The position numbers and the translations under genes are program-made. Below the pieces are notes generated by a model that did no database searches, was not told the origin of the DNA, and saw nothing but the letters and a program-made list of their open reading frames with translations. 64,000 nucleotides of DNA from Gloeocapsopsis crepidinum LEGE 06123. GTDB taxonomy: Bacteria; Cyanobacteriota; Cyanobacteriia; Cyanobacteriales; Chroococcidiopsidaceae. Positions 29,354 to 39,661 of the stretch are shown here, piece by piece (the first letter of the stretch is position 1; each line of letters opens with the position of its first letter). Location of the stretch: positions 1-64,000 of the forward strand of contig NZ_JADEWN010000003.1 in NCBI RefSeq assembly GCF_015207655.1, in the 5' to 3' direction.

Positions 29354-30502
29354 TTAATAACGAAAGATACCTGCTATTGGTGAATTTCCTGGTACAAATT
29401 CAGGCTCAACCGCATAGACAGTACCACTATTTATCAAAGTATGAATTGCGGCTAAATCCATCAAGTCTTCATCACCAGTTTGCTGTTCGTCATGAACCTC
29501 AACTTGATTATTCTCTGAATCAAAGCTACCCCACTTTTGAACGCCAATTCCTACAAATAACGAATCAACGCGCTGAAAGTAGGCGGCGGAAACAACTTCT
29601 GATATATTATCGCTTGTTTGTCCTGTTCCTACTAATTCTTGATAGCGTTCCACAAGTTCTTGTTGATTTTTCTCAAAATGAGGTTGCACCATTTCCCAAG
29701 CTTGCGCGTGTAATTCTTCAGGTTTGGAAATATCAGGATTACCTGTAACACCACCATCAATTAAATAAGGGTAGTTATTAGCTTCTTTGTAGATTGGAAA
29801 TAAGTATTCTACTCCAGCTAAAACAAGCGGAAATTGTTGATTTTTGAGTAATTCTTGAATACCAGAATCTACCTTGCGGAAGTAGCGCAAGATATTTTCT
29901 TTTTGATCGTCTTCGCCTGCGCCTTGTCCGTGGAATACTGCAGCGCGTACGCCTCCACCTTGTGAAGTTCCAGTATGAAATTGTAGTTGCTTTTCAGGAT
30001 CGTCGTAACGTAATGCTTCGGCAATACTTTGTGGGACATCTTCTAATTCAATTTTGCTGATACTATAGCGTGTCCCTTGGAAAAGTCGAATTTGATTTTG
30101 ACTGAGTGCGAGTAGATAAAATCTACCATCGTTAGTAAGTAACTGTAATAGCGGCTTGAGGTGAAAGCGATCTGTTACGACAACTAATTCATCAAAGTTG
30201 AGGGGAACTTGGTAGTAGCTAAAGAAATTATCTGCAATAAATATTGCCAGCCCATCGCTTTGATGTTGCCAAAATTGATAATCATCAAGTTCCTGTGCCC
30301 GTACTAGCATGTCTCTTGCATCTTGCGGACGCATGCCTACTTCGATTAATTTATCTTCAGCTTCTTTGATTAAATTTTTGAAGCGGACTGGATCTTGCTG
30401 TGTTTGAGTTCCTAATTTATGTGTAGGCATATAGATGGAAACACAGATACCTTTTGGTTGTTCAATTAATATTTTTGCTTCTTCAATTGAAAATAATTTC
30501 AT
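29354..30502 (-). CDS. Bacterial archaeo-eukaryotic release factor-like protein (baeRF family 7 type)
   Basis: A 382-residue cytoplasmic protein. It starts MKLFSIEEAKILIEQPKGICVSIYMPTHK and has LLALSQNQIRLFQGTRYSISKIEL, then FPLVLAGVEYLFPIYKEANNYPYL and a C-terminal DLAAIHTLINSGTVYAV. The arrangement resembles eRF1 middle and C-terminal domains and matches the bacterial aeRF-like families predicted to act on ribosomes or RNA. No activity is established. It stands alone, followed by a hairpin. Confidence 0.8.
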   Translation of the reverse strand: MKLFSIEEAKILIEQPKGICVSIYMPTHKLGTQTQQDPVRFKNLIKEAEDKLIEVGMRPQDARDMLVRAQELDDYQFWQHQSDGLAIFIADNFFSYYQVPLNFDELVVVTDRFHLKPLLQLLTNDGRFYLLALSQNQIRLFQGTRYSISKIELEDVPQSIAEALRYDDPEKQLQFHTGTSQGGGVRAAVFHGQGAGEDDQKENILRYFRKVDSGIQELLKNQQFPLVLAGVEYLFPIYKEANNYPYLIDGGVTGNPDISKPEELHAQAWEMVQPHFEKNQQELVERYQELVGTGQTSDNISEVVSAAYFQRVDSLFVGIGVQKWGSFDSENNQVEVHDEQQTGDEDLMDLAAIHTLINSGTVYAVEPEFVPGNSPIAGIFRY

Positions 30503-31157
30503 GTAATATTCTCCGATTTGGTCAAAAGATTGATATGGCAGTCTTGTTGGGGATACAAAACAGTTTTTAGAGCGAGATACATTAGTGTAGCCTTTTGGCA
30601 GAGTGGTGTATAAAGTACGTAAAGAAAAATATGAGATGTTCTTTTGAACTCTTACTAACTACTACAAACTGCTTAAATTTACACAAGTTGCATATTGTTT
30701 CTTATGATAAACATTTTGTCTTTTATTTACTTCCAACTAACTTGGTAAATAATTTGTATATTGTCTATCTAATGATTGAACTTTGCTGTTAAAGATAAAT
30801 GTGGTAAAAAAATACATCTATCTTAAAGTTGATCTTTACGAAAAGTGAGACAGAAGACTAATAGCTGTTAATTCAAGGATAAATGGTGATTTTTAGTAGA
30901 AAGATAATATTTTCTTAACGTTTATTTGATAAGTTACAGAAGTGTGACCCTAATACACAACTTAAATGCTTTGCACGATTTTTAGTAAAGCATTCAAATA
31001 GCTCATCTATAACTGCCTTTTTTTAAGCAATGGTCAATATTATTAGGGCATCATAGAGGTTCAGAAGCGTTACTTTAACTGGCTTTTAACCCTGACCTCT
31101 GACCCCTAATTTTATGCAGACTCGCTGTAATTCATCAATATTGCAGACATATCACCT
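30503..31157. other. AT-rich intergenic region
   Basis: About 650 bases between divergent genes (baeRF and the nucleotidase). It presumably holds both promoters. No coding stretch or strong hairpin is visible. Confidence 0.5.
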
Positions 31158-34100
31158 ATGGATTCATTTAAGTTACAATTACTTCACGCTACTGACTTAG
31201 AAGCTGGTATTTCTGCTGTTGAGGATGCACCTCGGTTTTCAGCAGTTGTTAATGGACTGAGATCGGAATTACCTGAACAAACGCTTCTTATCTCTTCTGG
31301 TGATAATTATATTCCTGGTCCTTTTTTGCTAGCGAGTGCCGATCCAAGTTTAGATGAAATATTAGGAAGTGCTGGCGCTGGGCGAGGCGATATCGCGATC
31401 GTGAATGCGATTGGCTTTGATGCTTCAGCATTGGGTAATCATGAATTTGACTTGGGAACAGGACAAGTTGCAAGTGTAATTGCGCCGGATGGCGATTATC
31501 CTGGGACAAGTTTTCCTTATTTAAGTGCTAATTTAGATTTTAGCGAAGATGCCAATCTTAGCGATTTGGTTGTTCCTGAAGGACAAGCCCCACAACCGAA
31601 TAGTATTACAAAAAGCGTGGTGTTTGAAGTAGATGGCGAAATTGTTGGTGTTGTTGGCGCGACGACACCGCTACTCGAATCGATTTCTTCTCCTGGTGAT
31701 GTGATTGTTTCACCACCCGATCCTGAGGACTTGAATGCACTAGCAGCAGAAATTCAAATTTCAGTAGACAATTTGACTGAACAGGGAGTCAACAAAATTA
31801 TTCTGACTTCTCACTTACAGCAAATAGCACTTGAACAAGAATTAGCAACATTACTCGAAGGCATAGATATTATTATTGCTGGTGGATCGGATACGATTTT
31901 AGCGGATGAAAGCGATCGCCTCCGTCCTGGTGATGAAGCAGCAGATCCTTACCCAATCTTGACAGAATCTGCAAATGGTGAACCTGTTGCCATTGTGAGT
32001 ACTGATGGTAACTATAACTATGTGGGGCGCTTAGTTGCCGAATTTGACGACAATGGGGTATTACTATCAGAAAGCATCGATCCTTTAACCAGTGGTGCTT
32101 ATGCTACCGACAATCAAGGTGTAGAAGATCTCCGCAATCTTGTAGCGAATCCTGATGCTGTCGTTGCCGATCCTGATGTTGTCGCAATTACAGCGGCTAT
32201 CCAAGAAGTTATTTTAGAAAAAGACGGTAATCTTTTTGGTAGTTCCGATGTATTTCTCAACGGTGAAAGAGAGGATGTTCGCACTCAAGAAACAAACTTG
32301 GGGAATTTAACTGCTGATGCTAATCTAGCTGCGGCGCAGGCTGTTGATGACTCGGTTGTCATCTCCATCAAGAATGGCGGAGGAATCCGCGCGCCTATTG
32401 GTGTCGTTAATCCTGAAACCGGAGAAACGCTTCCTACAGCAGCAAATGAATTAACAGGTAAAGAAGCAGGCGATATTTCGCAGCTAGACATTGAAAATGC
32501 ACTACGCTTTAATAATGAACTGAGTTTATTAACTTTAACAGCCGAACAACTTCTTGCAGTTATCGAACACGGAGTTGCAGCTACTGCATCAGGTGCTACT
32601 CCTGGTCAATTTCCCCAAGTTGCTGGTGTATCTTTTAGTTTTGACCCAGATTTGGAATCAGGAAATCGAGTTCAATCTTTAGTTGTTGAGGATGCAGACG
32701 GCAATCCTAGTGATGTTATTGTTGAGAATGGAGAACTTGTCGGCAATCCCGATCGCGAGTTTCGCATAGTCACTCTGAACTTTTTAGCAAGTGGAGGAGA
32801 TGGCTATCCCTTCGATCAATTTGCTGAGGCTAACTCAGAAAGATTAAATCGAGTTGATCTAACTGATTTAAATTTAGCTTCAGGAACTGCAACTTTCGCC
32901 GATCCTGGTACCGAACAAGATGCTTTAGCTGAGTATCTCCTCGCCAATTTTGTAGAAGAACCTTATGATATTGCAGATGTTGATCCTGGACAAGATAGTC
33001 GGATTCAGAACCTCAACGAGCGCAGCGATACTGTCATTACTCCTTTAATCGATACTTCTGATGCAATTAGTTTAGCTCCCATTGGCACCTATGAGACAGG
33101 TATCTTCGATGAAGGTGCAGCAGAAATTGTCGAGTACGATCCTGAAACACAACGTCTGTTTGTTGTCAATGCAAATAGTGCCACGCTGGATGTTTTAGAT
33201 ATTAGCGATCCGACTAACATTCAAGCACTTGAGGCAATTTCACTAACCTCATATGGTGCTGTAGCTAATAGTGTTGATATTTTCGATGGTGTACTAGCTG
33301 TAGCAGTAGAAAATGAGGATACACAGCTCCCTGGTAACGCTGTATTCTTTGATACTGATGGTAAATTTTTAAGTTCCGTAGAAGTTGGGACGCTGCCTGA
33401 TATGCTGACCTTTACTCCTGATGGTAGTAAAGTATTAGTTGCAAATGAAGGCGAGCCAAGTGACGATTACACGGTTGACCCTGAAGGTTCAGTAAGTATC
33501 ATTGATGTCTCAGGTGGTTTTGAAAACCTGACACAAAATAATGTTACAACGGCTGGCTTTACTGCGTTTAACGATCGCAAAGAAGAACTGATTGCAGAGG
33601 GAGTCCGAATCTTTGGACCTAATGCCACGGTTGCTCAAGATATAGAACCGGAGTACATCACAGTTTCCTCTGACTCTACAACTGCTTGGATTGCTTTGCA
33701 AGAGAACAATGCTTTAGGCTTGCTTGATATTGCTTCTGGAGAAGTTACTGATATCTTGCCTTTGGGCTTTAAAGATCATACGCTTCCAGAAAATGCATTC
33801 GATGCTAGCGATCGCGATGACGCGATTAATATTACCAACTGGCCCGTATTTGGTATCTACCAACCCGATGCGATCGCAAGTTACGAGGTCGATGGCGAAA
33901 CTTTCATTATTACTGCCAACGAAGGCGATGCTCGCGATTATGATGCCTATAGCGAAGAAGCACGGATAGAAGATTTAGTTCTCGATCCTGTTGCTTTTCC
34001 TAATGCTGCAGAATTACAAGCAGAGGAAGCACTTGGCCGTTTAATTGTCACGACTGCCAACGGCGACACTGATAGTGACGGCGAGTATGAAGAACTGTAC

Positions 34101-35204
34101 GTTTTTGGAGGTCGTTCGTTTGCGATTTGGACTGAGGAAGGAGAGCTAATTTACGATAGTGGTGACGAGTTTGAGCAAATTACAGCAGCGCTGTACCCCC
34201 AAGAGTTCAACTCTGACAATAGCGAAAATGACTCATTTGATAGCCGTAGTGATGCCAAAGGACCAGAACCCGAAGGCGTGACCGTTGGTGTTATTGATGA
34301 CCGGACTTATGCGTTCATTGGTTTGGAGCGGATTGGCGGGATAATGACTTACGATGTCACTGATCCTACTAATCCACAGTTTGTTCAGTACATCAACAAC
34401 CGTCATTTTAGTGGTGATACTGAAGCTGGTACAGCAGGCGACCTAGGTGTAGAAGGATTAACATTCATCTCTGCTGAAGATAGTCCAAATGGTAAGCCAT
34501 TAATAGTTGCTGCTAATGAAGTCAGCGGAACGACAACTGTTTTTGAAATTACGGTAAACAGTGACGGTACTCCTGAACCAATCGGAGAACTCATCTTTGG
34601 TACAGAAACTGATGATGAGTTGTTTGCAAATATTAGCGATACTGTCTTTGCAGGTGCTGGTAATGATATTGTTGATGCTTCTACTGGTGGCGGTGGTAAT
34701 CAACTTTATGGCGGTGATGGCGATGATGAGTTGTTTGCTGGTAGTGGCGATCGCCTATTCGGTGAAGCAGGTAATGATATTCTGAATGCTGCTGTTGGCA
34801 GTGGTGGTAATCGCTTGTATGGCGGTGACGGGAACGATACCTTAATTGGTGGTACAGGCGATTACGCGAAGCGTAGCGCTGGAGGCGATCGCTTATTTGG
34901 TGGTGAAGGCAATGATGTTCTCTTTGCTGGACAAGGCGATAACCTCTTAAATGGTGGTGCTAATACAGATCAGTTTTGGATTGCTTATAATAGATTGCCT
35001 GATAGTGTAAACACCATCACAGACTTCCAAGTTGGCACTGATATCATTGGTATTGGCGGATTAGCCGGAGTGAGTAGCTTCAGTGACCTCACGCTGACTC
35101 AAGACGGGGCTAACACACTAATTAATGCTACAGATACAGACTTAGCTGTACTGAGAGGCATTCAAGCAACTGCGCTTGACAGCAACAGTTTTGTGTTTGC
35201 TTAG
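31158..35204 (+). CDS. 5'-nucleotidase/choice-of-anchor I/RTX multidomain secreted protein
   Basis: A 1348-residue protein. Residues 1 to about 620 are a metallophosphoesterase plus 5'-nucleotidase C domain: LLHATDLEAG, SSGDNYIPGP, GNHEFDLG, then KNGGGIRAPIG. The usual NDxHG is DLEAG, so the His ligand is replaced by Glu. Residues about 640-1130 form a beta-propeller of the choice-of-anchor I type. Residues about 1150-1270 carry RTX-like calcium repeats (GGDGDDELFAG, GGDGNDTLIGG, GGEGNDVLFAG), followed by a C-terminal secretion domain. There is no Sec signal; RTX repeats indicate type I secretion, though no type I secretion genes are nearby. The likely role is extracellular phosphate scavenging. 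A small repeat is inserted in frame at 34863. Confidence 0.88.
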   Translation: MDSFKLQLLHATDLEAGISAVEDAPRFSAVVNGLRSELPEQTLLISSGDNYIPGPFLLASADPSLDEILGSAGAGRGDIAIVNAIGFDASALGNHEFDLGTGQVASVIAPDGDYPGTSFPYLSANLDFSEDANLSDLVVPEGQAPQPNSITKSVVFEVDGEIVGVVGATTPLLESISSPGDVIVSPPDPEDLNALAAEIQISVDNLTEQGVNKIILTSHLQQIALEQELATLLEGIDIIIAGGSDTILADESDRLRPGDEAADPYPILTESANGEPVAIVSTDGNYNYVGRLVAEFDDNGVLLSESIDPLTSGAYATDNQGVEDLRNLVANPDAVVADPDVVAITAAIQEVILEKDGNLFGSSDVFLNGEREDVRTQETNLGNLTADANLAAAQAVDDSVVISIKNGGGIRAPIGVVNPETGETLPTAANELTGKEAGDISQLDIENALRFNNELSLLTLTAEQLLAVIEHGVAATASGATPGQFPQVAGVSFSFDPDLESGNRVQSLVVEDADGNPSDVIVENGELVGNPDREFRIVTLNFLASGGDGYPFDQFAEANSERLNRVDLTDLNLASGTATFADPGTEQDALAEYLLANFVEEPYDIADVDPGQDSRIQNLNERSDTVITPLIDTSDAISLAPIGTYETGIFDEGAAEIVEYDPETQRLFVVNANSATLDVLDISDPTNIQALEAISLTSYGAVANSVDIFDGVLAVAVENEDTQLPGNAVFFDTDGKFLSSVEVGTLPDMLTFTPDGSKVLVANEGEPSDDYTVDPEGSVSIIDVSGGFENLTQNNVTTAGFTAFNDRKEELIAEGVRIFGPNATVAQDIEPEYITVSSDSTTAWIALQENNALGLLDIASGEVTDILPLGFKDHTLPENAFDASDRDDAINITNWPVFGIYQPDAIASYEVDGETFIITANEGDARDYDAYSEEARIEDLVLDPVAFPNAAELQAEEALGRLIVTTANGDTDSDGEYEELYVFGGRSFAIWTEEGELIYDSGDEFEQITAALYPQEFNSDNSENDSFDSRSDAKGPEPEGVTVGVIDDRTYAFIGLERIGGIMTYDVTDPTNPQFVQYINNRHFSGDTEAGTAGDLGVEGLTFISAEDSPNGKPLIVAANEVSGTTTVFEITVNSDGTPEPIGELIFGTETDDELFANISDTVFAGAGNDIVDASTGGGGNQLYGGDGDDELFAGSGDRLFGEAGNDILNAAVGSGGNRLYGGDGNDTLIGGTGDYAKRSAGGDRLFGGEGNDVLFAGQGDNLLNGGANTDQFWIAYNRLPDSVNTITDFQVGTDIIGIGGLAGVSSFSDLTLTQDGANTLINATDTDLAVLRGIQATALDSNSFVFA
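34857..34889 (+). repeat. Small palindromic repeat inserted in frame into the RTX region
   Basis: A 21-base element beginning TACGCGAAGCGTAGCG (34863-34883) is flanked by direct GGCGAT repeats (34857-34862 and 34884-34889). It adds nine residues (YAKRSAGGD) to the nonapeptide pattern. A related element with a GCGAT duplication occurs at 48026-48052 on the other strand. Confidence 0.7.
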
Positions 35205-35228
35205 TTGTTTCTTTTAAAAGCAACAAAT

Positions 35229-35265
35229 TGCACCTCTTGCCTGTAAAAGGTGCAGTCATTTTTTT
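35229..35265 (+). terminator. Rho-independent terminator of the nucleotidase gene
   Basis: TGCACCT (35229-35235) pairs with AGGTGCA (35248-35254), followed by GTCA and then a run of T at 35259-35265. It lies 25 bases after the stop of the 31158 gene and before the convergent ABC genes. Confidence 0.7.
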
Positions 35266-35271
35266 CATAGT

Positions 35272-35964
35272 TCAGAGTCGGGAGTTACACGCTTGATTCA
35301 CTACAGAACCATCTTGCAGGTGAATAATCCATTTTGCTTGAGCCGCTACATCGCGATCGTGAGTCACAATCACAATCGTAATTCCTTGCTCGTTTAATTC
35401 TTGCAGAAGATGCATCACATCTTGCGATGTCTTAGTATCTAACGCTCCTGTTGGTTCATCAGCAAGGATCATAGCAGGTTGGTTGACTAAAGCACGGGCG
35501 AATGCGACTCGTTGTTGCTGCCCCCCAGAAAGCTGGTTTGGACGCTTGGCAAGGTGTTCGCTTAGACCTACACTTGTCAAGGCTTGGATCGCCCGTTGGT
35601 GTTGCTCCTGCTGGGATAGGTTGGCATAAACCATAGGTAACATCACGTTTTCTAGGGCTGTAGCACGCGATAATAGATGAAACTGTTGAAACACAAAGCC
35701 AATGTGCTGATTGCGGATATACGCTAATTCATCCTCATTCAATGTTGTGAGGTTTTTGCCTTCGAGAAAATACTCTCCTGTCGTTGGACGGTCAAGACAA
35801 CCCACAATGTTCATCAGGGTAGATTTACCCGAACCAGAGGCTCCCATGATGGCAACGTAGTCGCCTTGCGCAATCGACAAGTCAACTTGCTTCAAAACTG
35901 GTATACTGACTTCTCCAAGGCAGTAAGTTTTAGTAATTGCTTCCATTCGTACCATTGTTGTCAT
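35272..35964 (-). CDS. MacB-type ABC ATPase, last gene of the lasso-associated run
   Basis: About 230 residues. Walker [10 protein letters not shown], then [31 protein letters not shown] and a switch His in VTHDRD show an active ATPase of the MacB/LolD type. I chose the ATG at 35964 ([14 protein letters not shown]); the upstream start at 35988 overlaps the permease and adds residues outside the fold. It begins two bases after the permease stop, so the two are tightly coupled. With the adaptor at 37255 and permease at 35966 it forms a MacAB-like exporter. It is downstream of the lasso genes and could export the peptide or give immunity; this is inference. Confidence 0.9.
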   Translation of the reverse strand: MTTMVRMEAITKTYCLGEVSIPVLKQVDLSIAQGDYVAIMGASGSGKSTLMNIVGCLDRPTTGEYFLEGKNLTTLNEDELAYIRNQHIGFVFQQFHLLSRATALENVMLPMVYANLSQQEQHQRAIQALTSVGLSEHLAKRPNQLSGGQQQRVAFARALVNQPAMILADEPTGALDTKTSQDVMHLLQELNEQGITIVIVTHDRDVAAQAKWIIHLQDGSVVNQACNSRL

Positions 35965-35965
35965 C

Positions 35966-37216
35966 TTACTCGCTCCGCAAAGCAACAATAGGGTCTAATT
36001 GAGCCGCATGATGTGCTGGTATCAATCCCGCCAGTAATCCAATGACGCAAGAAATTCCTAAGCTGGTAGCGACTGACCACAGGGATACGACAAAGGGAAA
36101 TTGGAAAATTGTTGCAGCCCCGAAGGAAATCACAATCCCAACTCCAACCCCGATCGCTCCTCCTGTGCAGGAAACCACCACAGCTTCTGCTAAAAATTGG
36201 TGTAAGATTGCTGCATTCGTAGCACCTACTGCTTTGCGAATTCCGATTTCTCGCGTCCGTTCCACAACGGAAACGAACATAATATTTGCGATCCCAATTC
36301 CACCGACGATGAGTGAAATGCCTGCGATCGCGACTACCATTACAGTAAATAAACCAACTACGCTATTGAGTGTATTAATAAGATCTTTTTGATTTGTTAT
36401 CCGAAATGTGTCAGGTTGCGGTGGATAAATATTGTGTCGCAAGCGCAAGAGATTTGTAACTTGAAATTGAGCTGCATCCAAATACACTTCAGAGTTAGAC
36501 TTTAACCATAAGCCACTAATAGCAAGACCCGCTAACGCATTGTTACCGACAATTCGCGCTGACATATTCGTTAAGGGAATATAGAGTTGGTCATCTTGGT
36601 CAACTTCACCCAAAGCGCCTTTGGGTTCCATCACACCAATAACTTTGTAACGTTCTCCTTGGATGCGGATGTCTGCCCCTACTGCACTTGCATTCAGACC
36701 AAAAAGGCGATCGCGTACTTTAGAACCCAAAACAACAACTGGGTTAGCCGCGTTCACGTCATCTTGACTCAAAAATTGCCCTTCTTGTGGGTAAATATTT
36801 TTAACTTCGGGGTAATATTTATCCGTACCGATCAGATTTGTGACAATCTTCTGCTCAGCATACACAACTTGTACTTGAGGCTTTTGTAAGAAGGCAGAAA
36901 CTGCTTTAGCAGCGGTTACTTGCTGGGACACTGCTTGCGAGTCTTCCCACGTTAAGGTTGCTGCACCTTGGCTACTGTTATTAGTAGTGACACCAGCTTG
37001 TACTAGCAGGACATTCGTACCTAGAGCTTGTAGCTTTTGTTCAGTTGCCTTTTGTACTCCCTGACCAATTGAGGTAATCGCGATCGCTGAGCTAATTCCA
37101 ATGATCGTGCCTAGCGTTGTCAGCCCCGTACGCAATCGATTACTCCACAATGCATCAGCTGCCATCATCAATACTTTTACCGTTGATAATCTACGGTATC
37201 GAACAGGAGGTGACAT
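35966..37216 (-). CDS. MacB-type ABC permease (FtsX fold)
   Basis: A 416-residue permease with four membrane helices. It opens with LMMAADALWSNRLRTGLTTLGTIIGISSAIAI (MacB_PCD start), then a periplasmic domain (about 60-270), and the FtsX core SLIVGGIGIANIMFVSVVERTREIGIRKAVGATNAAILHQFLAEA. MacB-type transporters act mechanically, with an adaptor and outer-membrane channel, to extrude peptides or toxins from the periplasm. It is 38 bases downstream of the adaptor and immediately upstream of the ATPase. Confidence 0.92.
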   Translation of the reverse strand: MSPPVRYRRLSTVKVLMMAADALWSNRLRTGLTTLGTIIGISSAIAITSIGQGVQKATEQKLQALGTNVLLVQAGVTTNNSSQGAATLTWEDSQAVSQQVTAAKAVSAFLQKPQVQVVYAEQKIVTNLIGTDKYYPEVKNIYPQEGQFLSQDDVNAANPVVVLGSKVRDRLFGLNASAVGADIRIQGERYKVIGVMEPKGALGEVDQDDQLYIPLTNMSARIVGNNALAGLAISGLWLKSNSEVYLDAAQFQVTNLLRLRHNIYPPQPDTFRITNQKDLINTLNSVVGLFTVMVVAIAGISLIVGGIGIANIMFVSVVERTREIGIRKAVGATNAAILHQFLAEAVVVSCTGGAIGVGVGIVISFGAATIFQFPFVVSLWSVATSLGISCVIGLLAGLIPAHHAAQLDPIVALRSE

Positions 37217-37254
37217 TATTTGAACCTTCCAATAAGCAACTAAAGTGGGCTGGG

Positions 37255-38754
37255 TTATGAACCACGACCTAGAGTTGGAACCATCGATTGAGGTCGAAAT
37301 CCTTTTGGAAAACTGACAAATATTCTTTCCTCTCCCTTCAATCCAGAGAGTACTTCGGTTTTATGATTAGCAGTGACTCCAGTGACAATAGGAGTAAATA
37401 ACGTGCGATTTCCTTGAGTTACAAAAACACCAGTATTATTTTCCTGACGCACGATCGCAACTGTAGGCACAACCAAAGCATTTTTCAGTTCACCCACCTT
37501 AAACTCCACATTCACATTCATGCCAGATCGCAGGAGTTGTTGTGCGTCTGAAAGCAGTACAATTTTCACTTCAAAACTGGTGACATTTTGCTGCGTAATT
37601 GATTGGGTAGCAATTTGAGTTACTTGACCTGCAAAAGTTTTGCGTGGATAGGCATCAGCCTGAAGAATCACCTCTTGCCCCAAACGGATTTGGGAAATGT
37701 TGCTTTCTGCTACGTATGCCACCACCTGATTATTCGCAACAAGCGACATAATTGAGGAAGAAGTCGCTGAAGAGACAGAACTGCCAGCCGTAGTTGGAGT
37801 AACAAAAGCACCAGGATCGGCAAACTTACGAGCGATCGCACCATCAAATGCAGCACGAATCACAGTGTCGTTAATCTGTGCTTGGATCGTTTGCACCGCA
37901 CCCTGTGCCTGGGTAACTTGAGCGCGGGCTTGCGCAACTTCTTCTGAGCGCGGTCCTGCTTGCGCTAATGCTAATGCTTGTTGTTTTTGCCTAACTTGAG
38001 CGCGGGCTTGCGCAACTTCTTCTGAGCGCGGTCCTGCTTGCGCTAATGCTAATGCTTGCTGTACTTCCATGACTTGTGCTTGCGCACTATCTCGCGTTGT
38101 ACGAGCTTGATTTAAAGATTGCAGCGAAATTGCTCCGGCGTTGGCAAGTTCTTGATTGCGACGGAAGTCATCTTCAGCTTGCTGCAATTGAGCCAGTGCA
38201 TTGTTTAACCGTGCTTGAGCTTGGGCAATATCTTCAGGGCGATTCCCAGCTAATAGTTTTTGCAGATTTGCTTGTACCTCAGTAAGTTGTTCTTGCGTCT
38301 GGGCAATATCTTCAGGGCGATTTCCAGCCAGTGACTGTTGTAAGTTTGCCTGCGCTGCTGCTAGTCTTCCCTGAGCCTCAATGAGTTGCCCCTGCAAATT
38401 AGAGTCATCCATGTATGCTAGAATCTGACCTTGCTTGACACGATCGCCTTCTTTAACAAGCAAACTTTTCAATACCCCTGCGGTTTTGGGACTAACGTTT
38501 ATTGACTTTTCTGGCTGAACAGTGCCGTTAGCAGCAATAGTTATAGGCAGACTCAACCGTTCTACAGCAACGGTTTGTGCTTGGTGTTTTGCTTCTTGGC
38601 GCGGCATCACAATTGTTTGGTGATAAACTGCATACGCACCTCCTGAAACGAGGGATAAGATGATTAACCTCAGTAGCAATTTAGTAATTTTGTGTTTGCC
38701 TAATTCTTTTAAAAATTTGATAACGAGTGATTGCTGGCTCGCCTGTGAAGTCAT
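37255..38754 (-). CDS. MacA/HlyD-type membrane fusion protein
   Basis: A 499-residue adaptor. It has an N-terminal anchor (about 20-45), lipoyl halves (around 75-110) and a long coiled coil (about 120-300). That coil includes two near-identical repeat pairs (EDIAQTQ/EDIAQAQ with AGNRPEDIAQ, and AQAGPRSEEVAQARAQV), suggesting internal tandem duplication that lengthens the hairpin. C-terminal beta domains end near VPTVAIVRQENN. It connects the MacB-type permease to an outer-membrane channel. It lies 133 bases after the ABC-2 permease gene. Confidence 0.9.
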   Translation of the reverse strand: MTSQASQQSLVIKFLKELGKHKITKLLLRLIILSLVSGGAYAVYHQTIVMPRQEAKHQAQTVAVERLSLPITIAANGTVQPEKSINVSPKTAGVLKSLLVKEGDRVKQGQILAYMDDSNLQGQLIEAQGRLAAAQANLQQSLAGNRPEDIAQTQEQLTEVQANLQKLLAGNRPEDIAQAQARLNNALAQLQQAEDDFRRNQELANAGAISLQSLNQARTTRDSAQAQVMEVQQALALAQAGPRSEEVAQARAQVRQKQQALALAQAGPRSEEVAQARAQVTQAQGAVQTIQAQINDTVIRAAFDGAIARKFADPGAFVTPTTAGSSVSSATSSSIMSLVANNQVVAYVAESNISQIRLGQEVILQADAYPRKTFAGQVTQIATQSITQQNVTSFEVKIVLLSDAQQLLRSGMNVNVEFKVGELKNALVVPTVAIVRQENNTGVFVTQGNRTLFTPIVTGVTANHKTEVLSGLKGEERIFVSFPKGFRPQSMVPTLGRGS

Positions 38755-38887
38755 AATTTCGTTTCTCCTGCAGTATTCAGGATTGAGAAAGTTGTACCGT
38801 TTTGCCTTAACGCTGCTATGTCTGCAAAGCTGAGGAGAAAAGAGATGACATAGTAGTATTTCAGTCCGGTAATACAGCGCCTCTACA

Positions 38888-39661
38888 TCAATATCCGCTA
38901 AGTATTCCTTGCCGCTTGGCTTGGCGTTCAGCCCATTTGAAAACGAATAAACCTAAAGCGAAATAACCTATTCCATTGAGCAAAGCAAGCATAAAGTGGG
39001 TGAGGCTTAAACTTTGGTTTCTGACCATTAAATTGCGTAGTTCCTCTGCACCAGTTGCCATTGGTAACAAGATTCCTAAGCCTCTTAACGGAGCAATCCA
39101 AGTCGCTATAGGAACTGCCAGCAAAAATAACAAGCCAAACCGGAAGAATCCCAGTAGTTGCTCAACGCGCTTGAAAACCAATGCCAAAGCCCCCATCATA
39201 AATGACATACCATAAGCACCCAACAGTAGAGTACTCAAAGGCAAAAGGAGTGTTAATGAAAAATAAAGATGAGTTCGCGTAAACAGCATAATGATGATTA
39301 GCACACCTAAAATTAAAGCAAGACGTAACCCTAAATTGGCAATAGTTCGTACTAAGAAGATTTTGGGTGCCCCAAAAGGTGAAAGAAAAATTTGTTCTAG
39401 CGTTCCGGTTTGTGCTTCCATTTGAAGCGCTGCAGCAATATCATTGACAATGAAGAGTACCAAGGTCCAGAGCACATAGCCAACCACAATTGTACTGAGG
39501 CGATCGCCGAGATGAAGTTGCGATCCGGCAACAAAGCGGGCACTGAGGAACAGTCCATAAAAAATGAAAGTTGTAATGACTAATCCAGCGATCGCTTCAA
39601 TTGGATAACGAATAAACTCAGTCCAAGTCCGTTTAATTTCCGTGAGTAACAGTTGCAGCAC
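38888..39661 (-). CDS. ABC-2 type permease (lasso cluster exporter candidate)
   Basis: A 257-residue membrane protein with about six helices, matching ABC-2 type transport permeases (LTEIKRTWTEFIRYPIEAIAGLV; TGTLEQIFLSPFGAPKIFLVR). It overlaps the start of its ATPase gene by 29 bases (39633-39661), showing coupling. Such pairs export peptides, polysaccharides or antibiotics; with the lasso genes directly upstream, peptide export or self-protection is the best inference. Lasso clusters usually encode a fused exporter of the McjD type, which is absent here. Confidence 0.9.
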   Translation of the reverse strand: MLQLLLTEIKRTWTEFIRYPIEAIAGLVITTFIFYGLFLSARFVAGSQLHLGDRLSTIVVGYVLWTLVLFIVNDIAAALQMEAQTGTLEQIFLSPFGAPKIFLVRTIANLGLRLALILGVLIIIMLFTRTHLYFSLTLLLPLSTLLLGAYGMSFMMGALALVFKRVEQLLGFFRFGLLFLLAVPIATWIAPLRGLGILLPMATGAEELRNLMVRNQSLSLTHFMLALLNGIGYFALGLFVFKWAERQAKRQGILSGY

